From: Pseudomonas silesiensis
Lineage (GTDB): Bacteria; Pseudomonadota; Gammaproteobacteria; Pseudomonadales; Pseudomonadaceae
Assembly: GCF_001661075.1 (NCBI RefSeq)
Contig: NZ_CP014870.1
Location: 2,314,501 to 2,378,500, forward strand
Direction: 5' to 3'
DNA length: 64,000 nucleotides
Shown piece after piece: positions 19,047-27,987 of this stretch (position 1 is the stretch's first letter; each line of letters begins with the position of its first letter). The notes under the pieces were generated by a model. It saw only the letters and a list, made by a program, of their open reading frames with translations. It did no database searches and was not told the origin of the DNA. The position numbers and the translations under genes are program-made.

Positions 19047-19563
19047 ATCATCGATGGTCGTTGCACTGTGTGCATGGCTCGCCGGCTGTGGGGTGACCCA
19101 GTCAGTGACGGACAGCACCACCTCTGCCGCCAGCTCGATTTTCTACAAGCAGGTGAAAACCTTGCACCTGGACTTCAGTGGGCGGGCATCGCTGAACGTC
19201 GATGGCGCGGACATGAATGCATTGTCGGTCGCCACGCTGGTTCGGGTGTACCAACTCAGCGACAACAAGGTGCTGGAGAAGGCCACCTATGACAGTTTGC
19301 TGAGCCAGGACGACCGGCTGCTGAGCGCGGATCTGCTGGACAAGCGAACCCTGGTGGTCAAGCCGGGCGAGGGGGCGCAACTGAGCGTGCCCCTGGACAA
19401 CAACGCGCGCTCCGTCGCCGTGGTCGCGCTGTTCCGCCAACCCGACAGCCAACTGAAAACGTGGCGCCTGACGTTGACCCGTGATGACCTGGATCCGGAC
19501 CGGGCCCGGGTCATCGAACTGGCGGACAACCTGCTGACCTTGCGACCTTTGGCCAAGGACTGA
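19027..19563 (+). CDS. tssJ: T6SS outer-membrane lipoprotein TssJ
   Basis: TssJ anchors the membrane complex to the outer membrane and binds TssM. The 178-residue protein starts with a lipoprotein signal ending in the lipobox LAGC (Cys at about 21), followed by the beta-sandwich domain typical of the VasD/Lip family, with VYQLSDNKVLEKATYDSLL and a late FRQPDSQLKTWRL. The ATG sits within the tssG end, with GGGA upstream. tssE follows 3 bases after the stop. Confidence 0.92.
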   Translation: MSRTVFKSSMVVALCAWLAGCGVTQSVTDSTTSAASSIFYKQVKTLHLDFSGRASLNVDGADMNALSVATLVRVYQLSDNKVLEKATYDSLLSQDDRLLSADLLDKRTLVVKPGEGAQLSVPLDNNARSVAVVALFRQPDSQLKTWRLTLTRDDLDPDRARVIELADNLLTLRPLAKD

Positions 19564-19566
19564 TCG

Positions 19567-20013
19567 ATGACCGACTTCAATCCTTCGCTCTACGAAATGC
19601 TGCTGCAGAATTTCGACGGCGAGCTGGACCTGTATCGCGTCGCCGAAGCGGACCAGCACACCCTGTCGGTGCTGGACAACCTGCAACGCATCCTCAACAG
19701 CCGGGCGGGCACGCTCGGTCATCTGCCGGATTACGGTCTGCCGGATATGGGCCTGATCCTCCAGGGTTTGCCCGCGGCGGCACATGAGCTGATGAAAAGC
19801 ATGGGCGAGACCTTGCTTAAGTACGAACCGCGCCTGGCGGCGGTGAACATCGAACTGCTGCCGCAGGTGCAACCGGGTCATCTGGAATACGCCCTCGACG
19901 TGCAGCTCAAGGCGGGGCAGCGGCTAACGTTCGGTACCACCCTGGCGCCCGAGGGCCGAGTGCTGGTGCGTCACCTGAAGCGGCAGCACTACCTGTCGGC
20001 CATGAACCTGTAA
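19567..20013 (+). CDS. tssE: T6SS baseplate protein TssE (gp25-like)
   Basis: TssE resembles phage T4 gp25 and joins baseplate to sheath. The 148-residue protein has SVLDNLQRILNSRAGTLGHL and DYGLPD, the family signature, then YEPRL near residue 80. The length is normal. It is 3 bases from tssJ and 15 bases from the next gene, so it is co-transcribed with both. Confidence 0.92.
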   Translation: MTDFNPSLYEMLLQNFDGELDLYRVAEADQHTLSVLDNLQRILNSRAGTLGHLPDYGLPDMGLILQGLPAAAHELMKSMGETLLKYEPRLAAVNIELLPQVQPGHLEYALDVQLKAGQRLTFGTTLAPEGRVLVRHLKRQHYLSAMNL

Positions 20014-20028
20014 CGGAAGGGAAGCGCG

Positions 20029-21147
20029 ATGACGGCGTTGTTTGAAATGCGTATACGCGCGGGCGGTGATCCGCGCGGCTTCGGCGAGTTCATGGCGTTG
20101 CGTGATGAACTGGCCAAATTGAGCCACCCGGCCTGTCCGGACGTGAACTGGGTCAAGGTCGAGCAGTTGTGCCTGACCTTGTTCCAGAGCAATGGGGCGG
20201 ATCTGCAAACCGCGGTCGCTTACGGGCTGGCGCGCAGCCAGCGCCATGGCCTGTCAGGCATGGTGGAAGGGGTGGCCTTGATCGAGGCGCTGAGCTGCGA
20301 ATGGCCGCACCTGTGGCCGCCCGTGGAATCCATGCGCCTGGAGAGCCTGAACGGGCTGTTCGCTCAATTGCAGCCCTTGCTGCGCAGCCTGGCGCTGGAT
20401 ACGCGCAGCTTGCCGGCACTGGTTCATCTGGACACCGGGTTGAGCCGTTTGCACCAGCGACTGGGCGCTCAGGCTCAAGTGCCGATGGTCACGCTGCAGG
20501 CTCTGCGGCAGCAGGTCGATAGCCTGATGCGGCGCCTGCAGCAAAGCCCGGCTGCGGAGGCAACCGTGCTGTTGTCGACGAGAGGCCCAGAACCGGCATT
20601 CGTGATGCCGGTGGTGATCCTGCCGCCCCCTCGCATGCCCGAAGCGGCAACTGCAGACCCGACGACAAAGAGACGTCAAATGGCCCTGTGGCTGTTCGCT
20701 TTGGCGACGGCCATCGCCTTGGCCGGCTGGTTTGTGTGGAAGCACTGGCTGGCAGGCCAGGACGGCGATCATCTGCCTGCCGAGCCCGTGCAGCTGGACA
20801 GTCTGATGCTGTTCGATGCCGGCAGCGCCGAGCTCGGATCCGGCTCGACCAAAGTGCTGATCGATGCCCTGGCCGGCATCAAAGCTCGGCCAGGCTGGCT
20901 GATCGTCATCGTCGGGCATTCCGATGCCACGGGCGATGCCGGACAGAACCTTGCCCTGTCACGCGCCCGCGCCTCTGCGGTGCGTGACTGGATGCAGCGC
21001 ATGGGCGACCTCCCGGACAGTTGTTTTGCTGTCCAGGGGCTCGCGGCCAGCCAGCCGGTCACCGGCAATGACACCGAGTCCGGACGCGCGGCCAACCGCC
21101 GTGTCGATATCCGCCTGGTGCCGCAAGAGGGGGCCTGTGGCAGCTGA
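20029..21147 (+). CDS. ImpA_N-like / OmpA-domain fusion, T6SS accessory
   Basis: A 372-residue protein with three parts. Residues ~1-125 resemble the TssA/ImpA N-terminal domain (CPDVNWVKVEQLCLTLF, LQTAVAYGLARSQ). After a helical linker comes one membrane segment at about 222-240 (MALWLFALATAIALAGWFVW). A C-terminal OmpA-like peptidoglycan-binding domain follows (IVIVGHSDATGDAGQNLALS, SGRAANRRVDIRL). The N-part would face the cytoplasm and the OmpA part the periplasm. It closes the operon, 15 bases after tssE. Inference: a TssA-like accessory that ties the baseplate or tail to the cell wall. VasL-type proteins are the nearest known analogues; the OmpA tail is the distinctive part. Confidence 0.85.
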   Translation: MTALFEMRIRAGGDPRGFGEFMALRDELAKLSHPACPDVNWVKVEQLCLTLFQSNGADLQTAVAYGLARSQRHGLSGMVEGVALIEALSCEWPHLWPPVESMRLESLNGLFAQLQPLLRSLALDTRSLPALVHLDTGLSRLHQRLGAQAQVPMVTLQALRQQVDSLMRRLQQSPAAEATVLLSTRGPEPAFVMPVVILPPPRMPEAATADPTTKRRQMALWLFALATAIALAGWFVWKHWLAGQDGDHLPAEPVQLDSLMLFDAGSAELGSGSTKVLIDALAGIKARPGWLIVIVGHSDATGDAGQNLALSRARASAVRDWMQRMGDLPDSCFAVQGLAASQPVTGNDTESGRAANRRVDIRLVPQEGACGS

Positions 21148-21260
21148 AAAAGGGGCGGGGATTTCAAGACCGGGCTTGATGCCAACCCCCGTCAGACCGA
21201 CAATCCATGAGACGACCTTGATGTGAACCCACTGGCGCGATCGCCTGAGGAGGCATTCAA

Positions 21261-21935
21261 ATGAGTCCCTCATCGCCACTCCTCCTGCAAGACCGCGCGG
21301 CCGCGGGGCGCCGCCTGGTGGAGCCGCTGCGCCAATACGCGCACAGACCCGATGTCATCGTCCTCGCCTTGCCTCGGGGCGGGGTACCGGTAGCCTATGA
21401 AGTGGCCACGGCCCTGGAGGTTCGCCTGGACCTGATGCTGGTGCGCAAGCTGGGCGCGCCCTCCAACGAGGAGTTCGCCCTGGGCGCCATTGCCAGCGGC
21501 GGCATTCAGATCCTCAATGACCATGCGCTGCGGGCGCACCCGATTGATCAGGCCACGTTCGACGCAGTGGTCGCGCGGGAAAAACGGGAACTGTTACGGC
21601 GCGAGCAGGCTTATCGGGGAACGCGCGAGCCGGTGCCGCTCAAGGACCAGGTGGTGATCCTGATCGACGACGGCCTGGCGACAGGCGCCTCGATGATGGC
21701 AGCGATCCAGGCGGTGCGTTTGCAGGCACCGTCGCGCATCGTCGTCGCCGTGCCGGTAGCGCCGATCGAGACGGTGGAGGCGTTGCGCAGTGAAGTGGAT
21801 GAGCTGATCTGTCCGGTCGTCCCGGACTGGTTCATGTCGCTCGGCCATTGGTACATGGATTTCTCCCAGACTTCGGATGAAGAGGTGATCAAGCTGCTAC
21901 AACGGGCCTGGCACAGAGAGGCCGATATCGAGTAA
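21261..21935 (+). CDS. Phosphoribosyltransferase-domain protein
   Basis: A 224-residue type I phosphoribosyltransferase fold protein. It shows LALPRGGVPVAYEVA near the start and the PRPP-binding loop VILIDDGLATGAS in the second half. This family is common and its substrate usually unknown; it is not a classical purine or pyrimidine salvage enzyme by sequence. It has its own ribosome site (GAGGAGG) and lies 113 bases after the T6SS operon, so it is probably an independent gene. Confidence 0.85.
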   Translation: MSPSSPLLLQDRAAAGRRLVEPLRQYAHRPDVIVLALPRGGVPVAYEVATALEVRLDLMLVRKLGAPSNEEFALGAIASGGIQILNDHALRAHPIDQATFDAVVAREKRELLRREQAYRGTREPVPLKDQVVILIDDGLATGASMMAAIQAVRLQAPSRIVVAVPVAPIETVEALRSEVDELICPVVPDWFMSLGHWYMDFSQTSDEEVIKLLQRAWHREADIE

Positions 21936-22381
21936 CCACGGTACCCGCTTGGTTTGGGGAAGCGTCATCGTACAACTTTGCTTGAATTTCCCTTGGCATC
22001 ACAGTGGCAAAGCACAGGGTGTCAGCCCATACAGCGCCGCCGCGCTCTGCACTAAATTGCCCTTTAAACGGGGAACCTTTGAGACGAGCGGTGTTTTATT
22101 CAGATTGACAGCCGGGGCCTGATCTCGATATAAAAAGCACAGTTGTACGACGACAGACGATCAGTCGGCTGTCCATCTTCTAAAAATAAAAAGTGTCGAC
22201 CCGCTCATGAATCCAGCCCGCTTGCCCACCTCCCTGAATTTCACCTCCAATGGTTCGAACCCTGGCTGCTTCCCTCGCCACGCAGCCGGCCTGTTGCATC
22301 GTTCTGGCAATGCTCCACGACCCCATTGATCTCGCTTGAAACCGAGCAATCATCAGCATAATCCAACAATAAAGTGATGCT
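21936..22381 (+). other. Intergenic region before MFS gene
   Basis: No gene is supported here. It is less GC-rich than the surroundings and holds the promoter candidate at 22105-22134. The ~240 bases between that promoter and the MFS start show no reading frame I recognise, so a long untranslated leader is possible. Confidence 0.6.
22105..22134 (+). promoter_or_regulatory. Sigma-70-like promoter upstream of the MFS gene
   Basis: TTGACA (22105-22110) and TATAAA (22129-22134) are separated by 18 bases, a near-consensus sigma-70 promoter. It points to the MFS gene starting at 22382. Expected start of transcription is near 22141, giving a leader of about 240 bases. Confidence 0.55.
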
Positions 22382-23785
22382 ATGAATCTGAACGAGCCCC
22401 TCATTCCGCAACGAGTCGGCCAGGCCGTCGGCAAATACCGCTGGACCATTTGCGCGCTGTTGTTCTTTGCCACCACGGTCAATTACCTGGATCGCCAGGT
22501 ACTGAGTCTGTTGGCGCCGGATCTGTCGACGCAATTTGGCTGGAGCAATACCGACTACGCCAACATCGCCTCCGTCTTTCAGTTCGTGTACGCGATCTCC
22601 ATGCTGTTCGCCGGCCGCGTGGTCGACAAGATCGGCACCAAGACCGCCTATATCGTAGCCATCGGCATCTGGTCGACCGGCGCGATCATGCATGCCTTCG
22701 CGGTACCTATGGGTGAGGGGATCGGCGCCCTGAGCAGCGCATTGGGCCTTGCCGTCATCCCGGTCTCGATTGCCGGCTTCATGCTGTCGCGCGCGGTGCT
22801 GGCGATCGGCGAGGCGGGCAACTTCCCGATCGCGATCAAGGCCACCGCCGAATACTTCCCGAAGAAGGAGCGTTCCTTCGCCACCGGTATCTTCAATTCC
22901 GGGGCCAACGTGGGCGCGATCCTGGCACCGATCTGCGTGCCGCTGATTGCCGCCCTGTGGGGCTGGGAAGCGGCGTTCATCGTGATCGGCGCGCTGGGCT
23001 TCGTCTGGGTGGCGGTCTGGATTGCGCTGTACGAAAAACCGGATCAGCAAAAACGCCTGTCGGCGCAGGAACTGGCCTACATCCGCAGCGACCAGGGCGC
23101 GCAGGCCGTCGAGAGCACGGACTCGGGTGCCACTGCTAAAAAAGTATCCTGGTTCAAGCTGCTGACCTACCGCCAGACCTGGGCCTTTGCCTTCGGCAAA
23201 TTCATGACCGACGGCGTGTGGTGGTTCTTCCTGTTCTGGCTGCCGACCTACCTGTCGGCGCAATACGGCATGAAGGGCCAGGCCATCGTGCTGCCGCTGG
23301 CGGTGTTGTACACCATGACCATGGTGGGCAGCATCGGCGGTGGCTGGTTCCCGAGCTATTTCATGGCCCGCGGCGACGCGCCCTATGACGGTCGCATGAA
23401 AGCCATGCTGGTGATCGCACTCTTGCCGCTGCTGGTGTTGCTGGCGCAGCCATTGGGTTACATCAGTTTCTGGGTGCCGGTGCTGCTGATCGGCGTGGGC
23501 GCCTCGGCGCACCAGGCGTGGTCGTGCAATATCTTCACCACCGTGTCCGATATGTTCCCGCAAAAATCCATCGCCTCCGTGGTCGGCATTGGTGGTATGG
23601 CGGGCGGCCTGGGCGGCGTAGCGATGACCAAGTTAGGCGGTTGGGTGTTCGACTATTACAAGACGGTCAACGATATCCATACCGGCTACATGATCATGTT
23701 TGCCATCTGTGCGCTGGCCTACCTGGTGGCGTGGAGCGTGATGAAGGTGCTGGTGCCGCGCCATAAGGAAATCACCGATCTGTAG
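22382..23785 (+). CDS. MFS transporter, ACS/hexuronate (ExuT-like) family
   Basis: A 467-residue inner-membrane carrier of the major facilitator superfamily with about 12 membrane helices. The anion:cation symporter signature is seen in VNYLDRQVLSLLAPDL near residue 35 and SRAVLAIGEAGNFPIAIKA near 140. Members import hexuronates or related organic anions; ExuT-like is the closest match from memory, but the substrate cannot be read from sequence. No sugar-acid catabolic genes flank it. A clear terminator follows. The AraC regulator downstream could control it. Confidence 0.85.
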   Translation: MNLNEPLIPQRVGQAVGKYRWTICALLFFATTVNYLDRQVLSLLAPDLSTQFGWSNTDYANIASVFQFVYAISMLFAGRVVDKIGTKTAYIVAIGIWSTGAIMHAFAVPMGEGIGALSSALGLAVIPVSIAGFMLSRAVLAIGEAGNFPIAIKATAEYFPKKERSFATGIFNSGANVGAILAPICVPLIAALWGWEAAFIVIGALGFVWVAVWIALYEKPDQQKRLSAQELAYIRSDQGAQAVESTDSGATAKKVSWFKLLTYRQTWAFAFGKFMTDGVWWFFLFWLPTYLSAQYGMKGQAIVLPLAVLYTMTMVGSIGGGWFPSYFMARGDAPYDGRMKAMLVIALLPLLVLLAQPLGYISFWVPVLLIGVGASAHQAWSCNIFTTVSDMFPQKSIASVVGIGGMAGGLGGVAMTKLGGWVFDYYKTVNDIHTGYMIMFAICALAYLVAWSVMKVLVPRHKEITDL

Positions 23786-23807
23786 AAGAGCGGTTTGCTT
23801 GGCACTG

Positions 23808-23838
23808 ATGGGGCGCAGTGAAAACGACGCCCCATTTT
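23808..23838 (+). terminator. Intrinsic terminator after the MFS gene
   Basis: Perfect stem ATGGGGCG / CGCCCCAT with a 12-base loop followed by TTTT, 23 bases after the MFS stop. Confidence 0.75.
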
Positions 23839-24001
23839 ACCGCCTGTCGACTTTCCACGGGCAAGGTGGGACCGCTCGATGGGGCTCGCCACCGAGCCTG
23901 GATGAATAACCAAAAAAGCCCTTTACGAGCCAGCGCAGGCACCGGATGATCTTGCACCAACGGCCGCATCAGCCCGAAAAAAAACAAGATCAGGTGCCTC
24001 T

Positions 24002-25030
24002 ATGCTTCTCGAGCAGGCGTTGTTAACTGATGTCAGCGGCAAGCCGATTCAGCAGCATCACAAGAATTTTTCTACCGAATGGGATGAAATCAGCGACTGG
24101 TCGGATCGCGTCTACATGCCCTATCGGGTGTGTCCCGTAGGGCAGGCCATCAAGCCGTGCGCCAGCATGCACTCATCGAGGATCGGCGAGCTGACGCTGA
24201 CGCGTTTTGCCTATGGCGTGGCGGTAAGCATCGACGATTTTTCCCCCGATGCCGGGAACGCGCTGCTGCTCACGACCGTTCGCGGCAATGCCCGGCACTG
24301 GGCGCAGTGTTCGGTCACTGAAGATACCGCGGTGGGCGAGTCCTTCATTGCCGATTGCAGCCGGGTCGATTACCGGATCGATCTGGACCCGGATCACCTG
24401 CAGCTGAATCTGACCATTCCCCATGCAGTGCTGGAGCGAATGGCGCAGCAGTGGTTCGGGTTCGTCCCCGATGACCGGTTCTGGCGATACAAGTGCGTCC
24501 TCGGCGGGGTCGGTTCGAGCTGGTTGAGTCTGCTCGAGTACACCGTTCGCTGTGTGGCCGAGGCCCCCGGGCACATGGCCGAAGGGCGCATGGGCGCGCA
24601 CCTGGAGCACAATCTTTGCGTGCACTTGCTCCAGGAATGGGCTAGCCGCGCCGGGCGGGCGGGGCTGGATCTGAGCAGTCCGATGAACCGGATCGCTCCG
24701 CGTTTTGTGAGGGCTGCCGAAGAGTTCATGAGTGCCAATGCCGCGAACCTGCCCACGCTGGCAGAGGTGGCCGGCGCGGTCGGGACCAGTGTGCGGTCAT
24801 TGAGTGGTGCCTTTTCGCGTTTTCGCGGCATGACCCCCGGTGCATTCTTGCGCGAGCAGCGGTTGCAGGGGGCGCACCGGGATTTGTTGGCGACTGATCC
24901 GCAATCGGGTACGACGGTGGCGGTCATCGCCTCTCGATGGGGGTATCTGAACCTGGGGGAATTTGCCGGGATCTATCGCAGGCGGTTCGGTGAACTGCCT
25001 TCGCACACCTTGCATCGCCGTCTGCGCTAG
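24002..25030 (+). CDS. AraC-family regulator (BenR/XylS-like N-domain)
   Basis: A 342-residue transcription regulator. The N-terminal ~200 residues match the AraC_binding_2 type of sensor domain found in BenR/XylS/FeaR relatives (VGESFIADCSRVDYRIDLDP, then the mid-region YKCVLGGVGSSWLSLL). The C-terminal AraC DNA-binding domain has two HTH motifs (TLAEVAGAVGTSVRSLSGAF; VAVIASRWGYLNLGEFAGIY). The ligand is unknown. It sits between the MFS gene and the convergent MetA-like/serine hydrolase genes, any of which may be its target. Confidence 0.88.
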   Translation: MLLEQALLTDVSGKPIQQHHKNFSTEWDEISDWSDRVYMPYRVCPVGQAIKPCASMHSSRIGELTLTRFAYGVAVSIDDFSPDAGNALLLTTVRGNARHWAQCSVTEDTAVGESFIADCSRVDYRIDLDPDHLQLNLTIPHAVLERMAQQWFGFVPDDRFWRYKCVLGGVGSSWLSLLEYTVRCVAEAPGHMAEGRMGAHLEHNLCVHLLQEWASRAGRAGLDLSSPMNRIAPRFVRAAEEFMSANAANLPTLAEVAGAVGTSVRSLSGAFSRFRGMTPGAFLREQRLQGAHRDLLATDPQSGTTVAVIASRWGYLNLGEFAGIYRRRFGELPSHTLHRRLR

Positions 25031-25040
25031 CGTGTGACGC

Positions 25041-25088
25041 AAAAAAAAGGGCACCGCAAGTGGCGTCCATCCCACCCTCTCGGTGCCC
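25041..25088 (-). terminator. Terminator for the MetA-like gene
   Basis: On the minus strand a GGGCACCG / CGGTGCCC stem is followed by eight T residues (25048 down to 25041), an intrinsic terminator about 28 bases after the stop of the minus-strand gene. A run of A/T on the other side may let it work weakly in both directions. Confidence 0.75.
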
Positions 25089-25115
25089 CAAAAAAAGTCG
25101 GTTATTCGTCTCGGG

Positions 25116-26039
25116 TCAGAACAACCACAGCAACCGCAGGTTGACCCGCTGCTGTTCCTTGAAGCCGTTGTCGACCGATACGTCCTGGCCGTAATTGAGC
25201 AGGGCCTGGAAGGTGGGGGTTATCCAGTAGGACGAGCCGACACGGTACTTGGCAGTGTCGGGTTCATCGTTCTGGTCCTGGCCGTCGATGCGGGTCTCTC
25301 CACCCCAGAGTCGTGAGGCTCCCACGTGCACCGACAGCTTTGGCGTCACTGCGTATCTGAGGTAGGTCTGGGCTTGCCATAGTGGCTTCTGGCGCAACGT
25401 CAGGCCCTGGCTGGTGAGGTCGTCATTCTTGTCGAACAGCGTCACGTCCGCGGTAAGGTCCAGGGACAACCTTTCAGTGAGGCCGGTGACATAGCCCGTT
25501 TGCAACGTCAGCTTCCAGCGGTTTTCCCCCAGGTTCAGCGCATCGTTGCGGTCATAGTGGCCGGTCGGCACGTACAGGTAGGGAGCAATGCCCCAGTAAC
25601 GGTTTTTCGCCGGGTCATTCACCAGCCACAGGGTGCTCGCCAGGACCAGATCGCCGACGCCATTGGCTTGTCCCAGGGCGTCGTTGTCGCGTTTGCCTTC
25701 CATGCGGCCGAAGGGCAACAGGAACTGGGTGTTGATCGTATAGTCACCCAAGGTCTGGTAATGCGCGACGCGCAAGATGCCGATCTCGGAGTCGAGCCCG
25801 GCCTTGATCGGCACCTTGTGCCCGTCACTGTACAGCGAGCGCCGCTGCGTATCCTGCAGGTACAGCAGGCCGATAGTGCTCCCGGCTGGCAGCGCCGCGG
25901 TGTATTCCCCGGCGTCCACATCGATGGCGTGGGCGTTGCCCGCCAGAGTGGCCAGCACAAGGCCGGCGCCGAGGGATGAAGTGCCAGGCGCGCGTGCCAA
26001 GGGCCGAACGCGCGCAGGGGTACCTGTGGAGATCTCCAT
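25116..26039 (-). CDS. Outer-membrane MetA-pathway-like (phenol_MetA_deg) protein
   Basis: A 307-residue exported protein of the family named after the phenol/meta-pathway MetA protein; members are thought to be outer-membrane beta-barrels in aromatic or hydrophobic substrate uptake. A signal-like segment LGAGLVLATLAGNAHA ends near residue 38. It is followed by family marks AALPAGSTIGLLYLQ, ANGVGDLVLASTLWL and WGIAPYLYVPTG, and it ends in aromatic LLWLF, as beta-barrel proteins do. The first ~20 residues may not be translated (a start nearer the signal is possible). The upstream neighbour on the same strand is a serine hydrolase 105 bases away. Confidence 0.82.
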   Translation of the reverse strand: MEISTGTPARVRPLARAPGTSSLGAGLVLATLAGNAHAIDVDAGEYTAALPAGSTIGLLYLQDTQRRSLYSDGHKVPIKAGLDSEIGILRVAHYQTLGDYTINTQFLLPFGRMEGKRDNDALGQANGVGDLVLASTLWLVNDPAKNRYWGIAPYLYVPTGHYDRNDALNLGENRWKLTLQTGYVTGLTERLSLDLTADVTLFDKNDDLTSQGLTLRQKPLWQAQTYLRYAVTPKLSVHVGASRLWGGETRIDGQDQNDEPDTAKYRVGSSYWITPTFQALLNYGQDVSVDNGFKEQQRVNLRLLWLF

Positions 26040-26144
26040 GAGTCACCTGTTTTGTTTTTGTTGTTTTTGCGGAGGGAGAGTGTTCGTGCGCCATCGCCTG
26101 GAGCCAAGGGCTCACATGGGAACTGAACGGCGTCAGTGAATGGC

Positions 26145-27329
26145 TCAGCGGGTCAGATAGCGGTAGGCCGCCGTTTCGAAACCCAGATAGCCAGAGACCG
26201 AGATGGGGTCGGCGAACGGCAGTATCTGGGTGGCCCAAAAACCACCGATGCCGTTCTTGCGATCGATCCAATAGAACAGATTGGCCAGGCCAGCCCAGGC
26301 CAGAGAGCCCGCCGGGCGACCGGTGTGCGCATCCTCGTCATTGATCATGAAACTCAGCCCCCAGGACTTGGGCATGCCCGGGAAGAATTCTGCGGTGTTG
26401 GTGAGGCTCGGGATAACGCCGGGCAGGGCTTTGATCTTCAGGTTGTCGAGGCCGTTTTTTTCCGCCACGCGAATCGTCTCCGGCCTCAGGATCCGCCCAT
26501 GATCGCCTTGTCCATCGTTCAGCCAGGCACGGATAAACCGACAATAATCCTGCACGGTTGAATACAGGCCATGGCCTCCCATATGCACTTCGGGATCCTG
26601 CGGCAGGATGAAATCCTCGAGTACGCTCAGCGATCCATCCACTTCACGCTGGTGCAGGCAAGCTCGCCGCTGGAGCATCGACGGGGTCATGGTAAAGGCG
26701 GTATCGGTCATGCCCAGCGGCTCGAAGATACGCTGCTGCATGACTTCGCCCAGGCGCTGTCCGGTAATGGCCTCCACCACCAGGCCGGCCCAATCCAGGT
26801 TGGAGCCGTATTCCCACTGTTCTCCGGGCTCGAACAGCAAGGGTGTTTGCAGCGCTGCCAAAGACCCGCTGATGATGCCGGGCAGTCCCTGTTCCCGGGC
26901 AAGTCCGTTGTAGTGTTCGTTGAAGAACTCATAACCAAAGCCTGCGGTATGAAGCAGCAGCATGCGGGTGGTGATGGGTTTTTTCGGCGGGCGCAGGCGA
27001 GGGCTGCCGTCACTGTCGAAGCCCTCGAGCACCTGCTGTTCGCCGATCATCGGCAGGTAGTCCCTGGCGGGCGCATCGAGATCCAGTCGACCTTCCTCGA
27101 CCAACTGCAGCACTGCCGTGGCGGTGATCGCTTTCGTCGCGGAAAACAGGGCAAAGACGCTGTCGGTGGTCATTTCCCCGGCTTGACCGAGTGTGCGTTG
27201 GCCCGAAGCGCCTTCATAGATCAGGCCGTCACGCCCGGTGATGGCGGCGACCACGCCAGGCACGCGCAGCGGTCCGGCGGTGACGGTATCGAACAAGTGG
27301 TTGAGTGACGAAGTAAGACCTGTATTCAT
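26145..27329 (-). CDS. Serine hydrolase, class C beta-lactamase/EstB-like esterase
   Basis: A 394-residue protein of the beta-lactamase-fold esterase family. The SxxK motif is SATK at residues 63-66; a YGSN motif near 170 supplies the catalytic Tyr and Asn; GGHGLYSTVQDYCRF is also typical. There is no signal peptide, so it is probably cytoplasmic, which favours an esterase such as EstB over a resistance enzyme. It is followed on the same strand by the outer-membrane MetA-like gene, and the pair may work together on an ester substrate. Confidence 0.87.
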   Translation of the reverse strand: MNTGLTSSLNHLFDTVTAGPLRVPGVVAAITGRDGLIYEGASGQRTLGQAGEMTTDSVFALFSATKAITATAVLQLVEEGRLDLDAPARDYLPMIGEQQVLEGFDSDGSPRLRPPKKPITTRMLLLHTAGFGYEFFNEHYNGLAREQGLPGIISGSLAALQTPLLFEPGEQWEYGSNLDWAGLVVEAITGQRLGEVMQQRIFEPLGMTDTAFTMTPSMLQRRACLHQREVDGSLSVLEDFILPQDPEVHMGGHGLYSTVQDYCRFIRAWLNDGQGDHGRILRPETIRVAEKNGLDNLKIKALPGVIPSLTNTAEFFPGMPKSWGLSFMINDEDAHTGRPAGSLAWAGLANLFYWIDRKNGIGGFWATQILPFADPISVSGYLGFETAAYRYLTR

Positions 27330-27531
27330 TGTTCTTATTCTCCCTACACCCCTCCATGGACCGGCTGGCGCTCATGGCGAGGTGTGCAGTGGTAGGACTG
27401 TCTGGCCCGACCGTGAAGCGCTGAACGTCGGGGCCAGTGGAGAGTAAGAACATGCAATCAGGGCGTCTGTCGGTTGCCGGCAGAGGGTGTCGGAATCAGG
27501 CAGTTAATGTATATGCCGGGCAGGTGAGGCG

Positions 27532-27834
27532 ATGCAAAAATCGGTTCAGGCAAAGATCCGGCAGCAGGAATCGGTGCGGGTCAGCGGGCCCTTGTCCTCC
27601 AACAATGGCGAGATCGTGCTGGAGTGGGCGTTGAGCGGCGGCGGGGTGTTATTGCGCTCGATGTGGGACGTCAAACCGATGCTGGGGCAGGGGCGCCTGG
27701 TGCAAGTGCTGCACGAATACACCCTGAGCGCCAACGTCTGGGCGGTGTACCCGACCCGACTCAGCCAGTCGGCGAAGTTGCGGGTGTGCGTGGAGTTTCT
27801 GGAGGAGTACTTTCGCGAGATGTCGGTTGAGTGA
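27532..27834 (+). pseudogene. C-terminal remnant of a LysR-type regulator
   Basis: The frame encodes about 100 residues whose last ~85 match the end of the LysR effector-binding domain: [40 protein letters not shown] and [20 protein letters not shown]. The HTH and two thirds of the sensor domain are missing, and nothing resembling them is seen upstream. The in-frame ATG may be chance. It neighbours the leuC/leuD remnants, so a regulator with its target operon may have decayed together. Confidence 0.75.
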
Positions 27835-27883
27835 GGCTCTGGCGATGCAGAACTTGCCTCGGGACTTGAGTTCGCACCGATTA

Positions 27884-27987
27884 CCTGTAGGAGCTGGCTT
27901 GCCTGCGATGAACCGGAGAGCGCCGCGGAGTGTCAGGTTTCCAGCGCTATCGTTGACGACCATCGCGAGCAAGCTTGCTCCTACAAG
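27884..27987. repeat. REP pair (BIME)
   Basis: Two oppositely oriented Pseudomonas REP units (TGTAGGAGCTGGCTTGCC and GCAAGCTTGCTCCTACA) about 70 bases apart, between the LysR and leuD remnants. Confidence 0.75.

Noticed and set aside
22143-22361. A 72-codon + strand frame before the MFS gene
   Set aside because: No ribosome site, no recognisable sequence, and it begins right after the promoter candidate; more likely leader.
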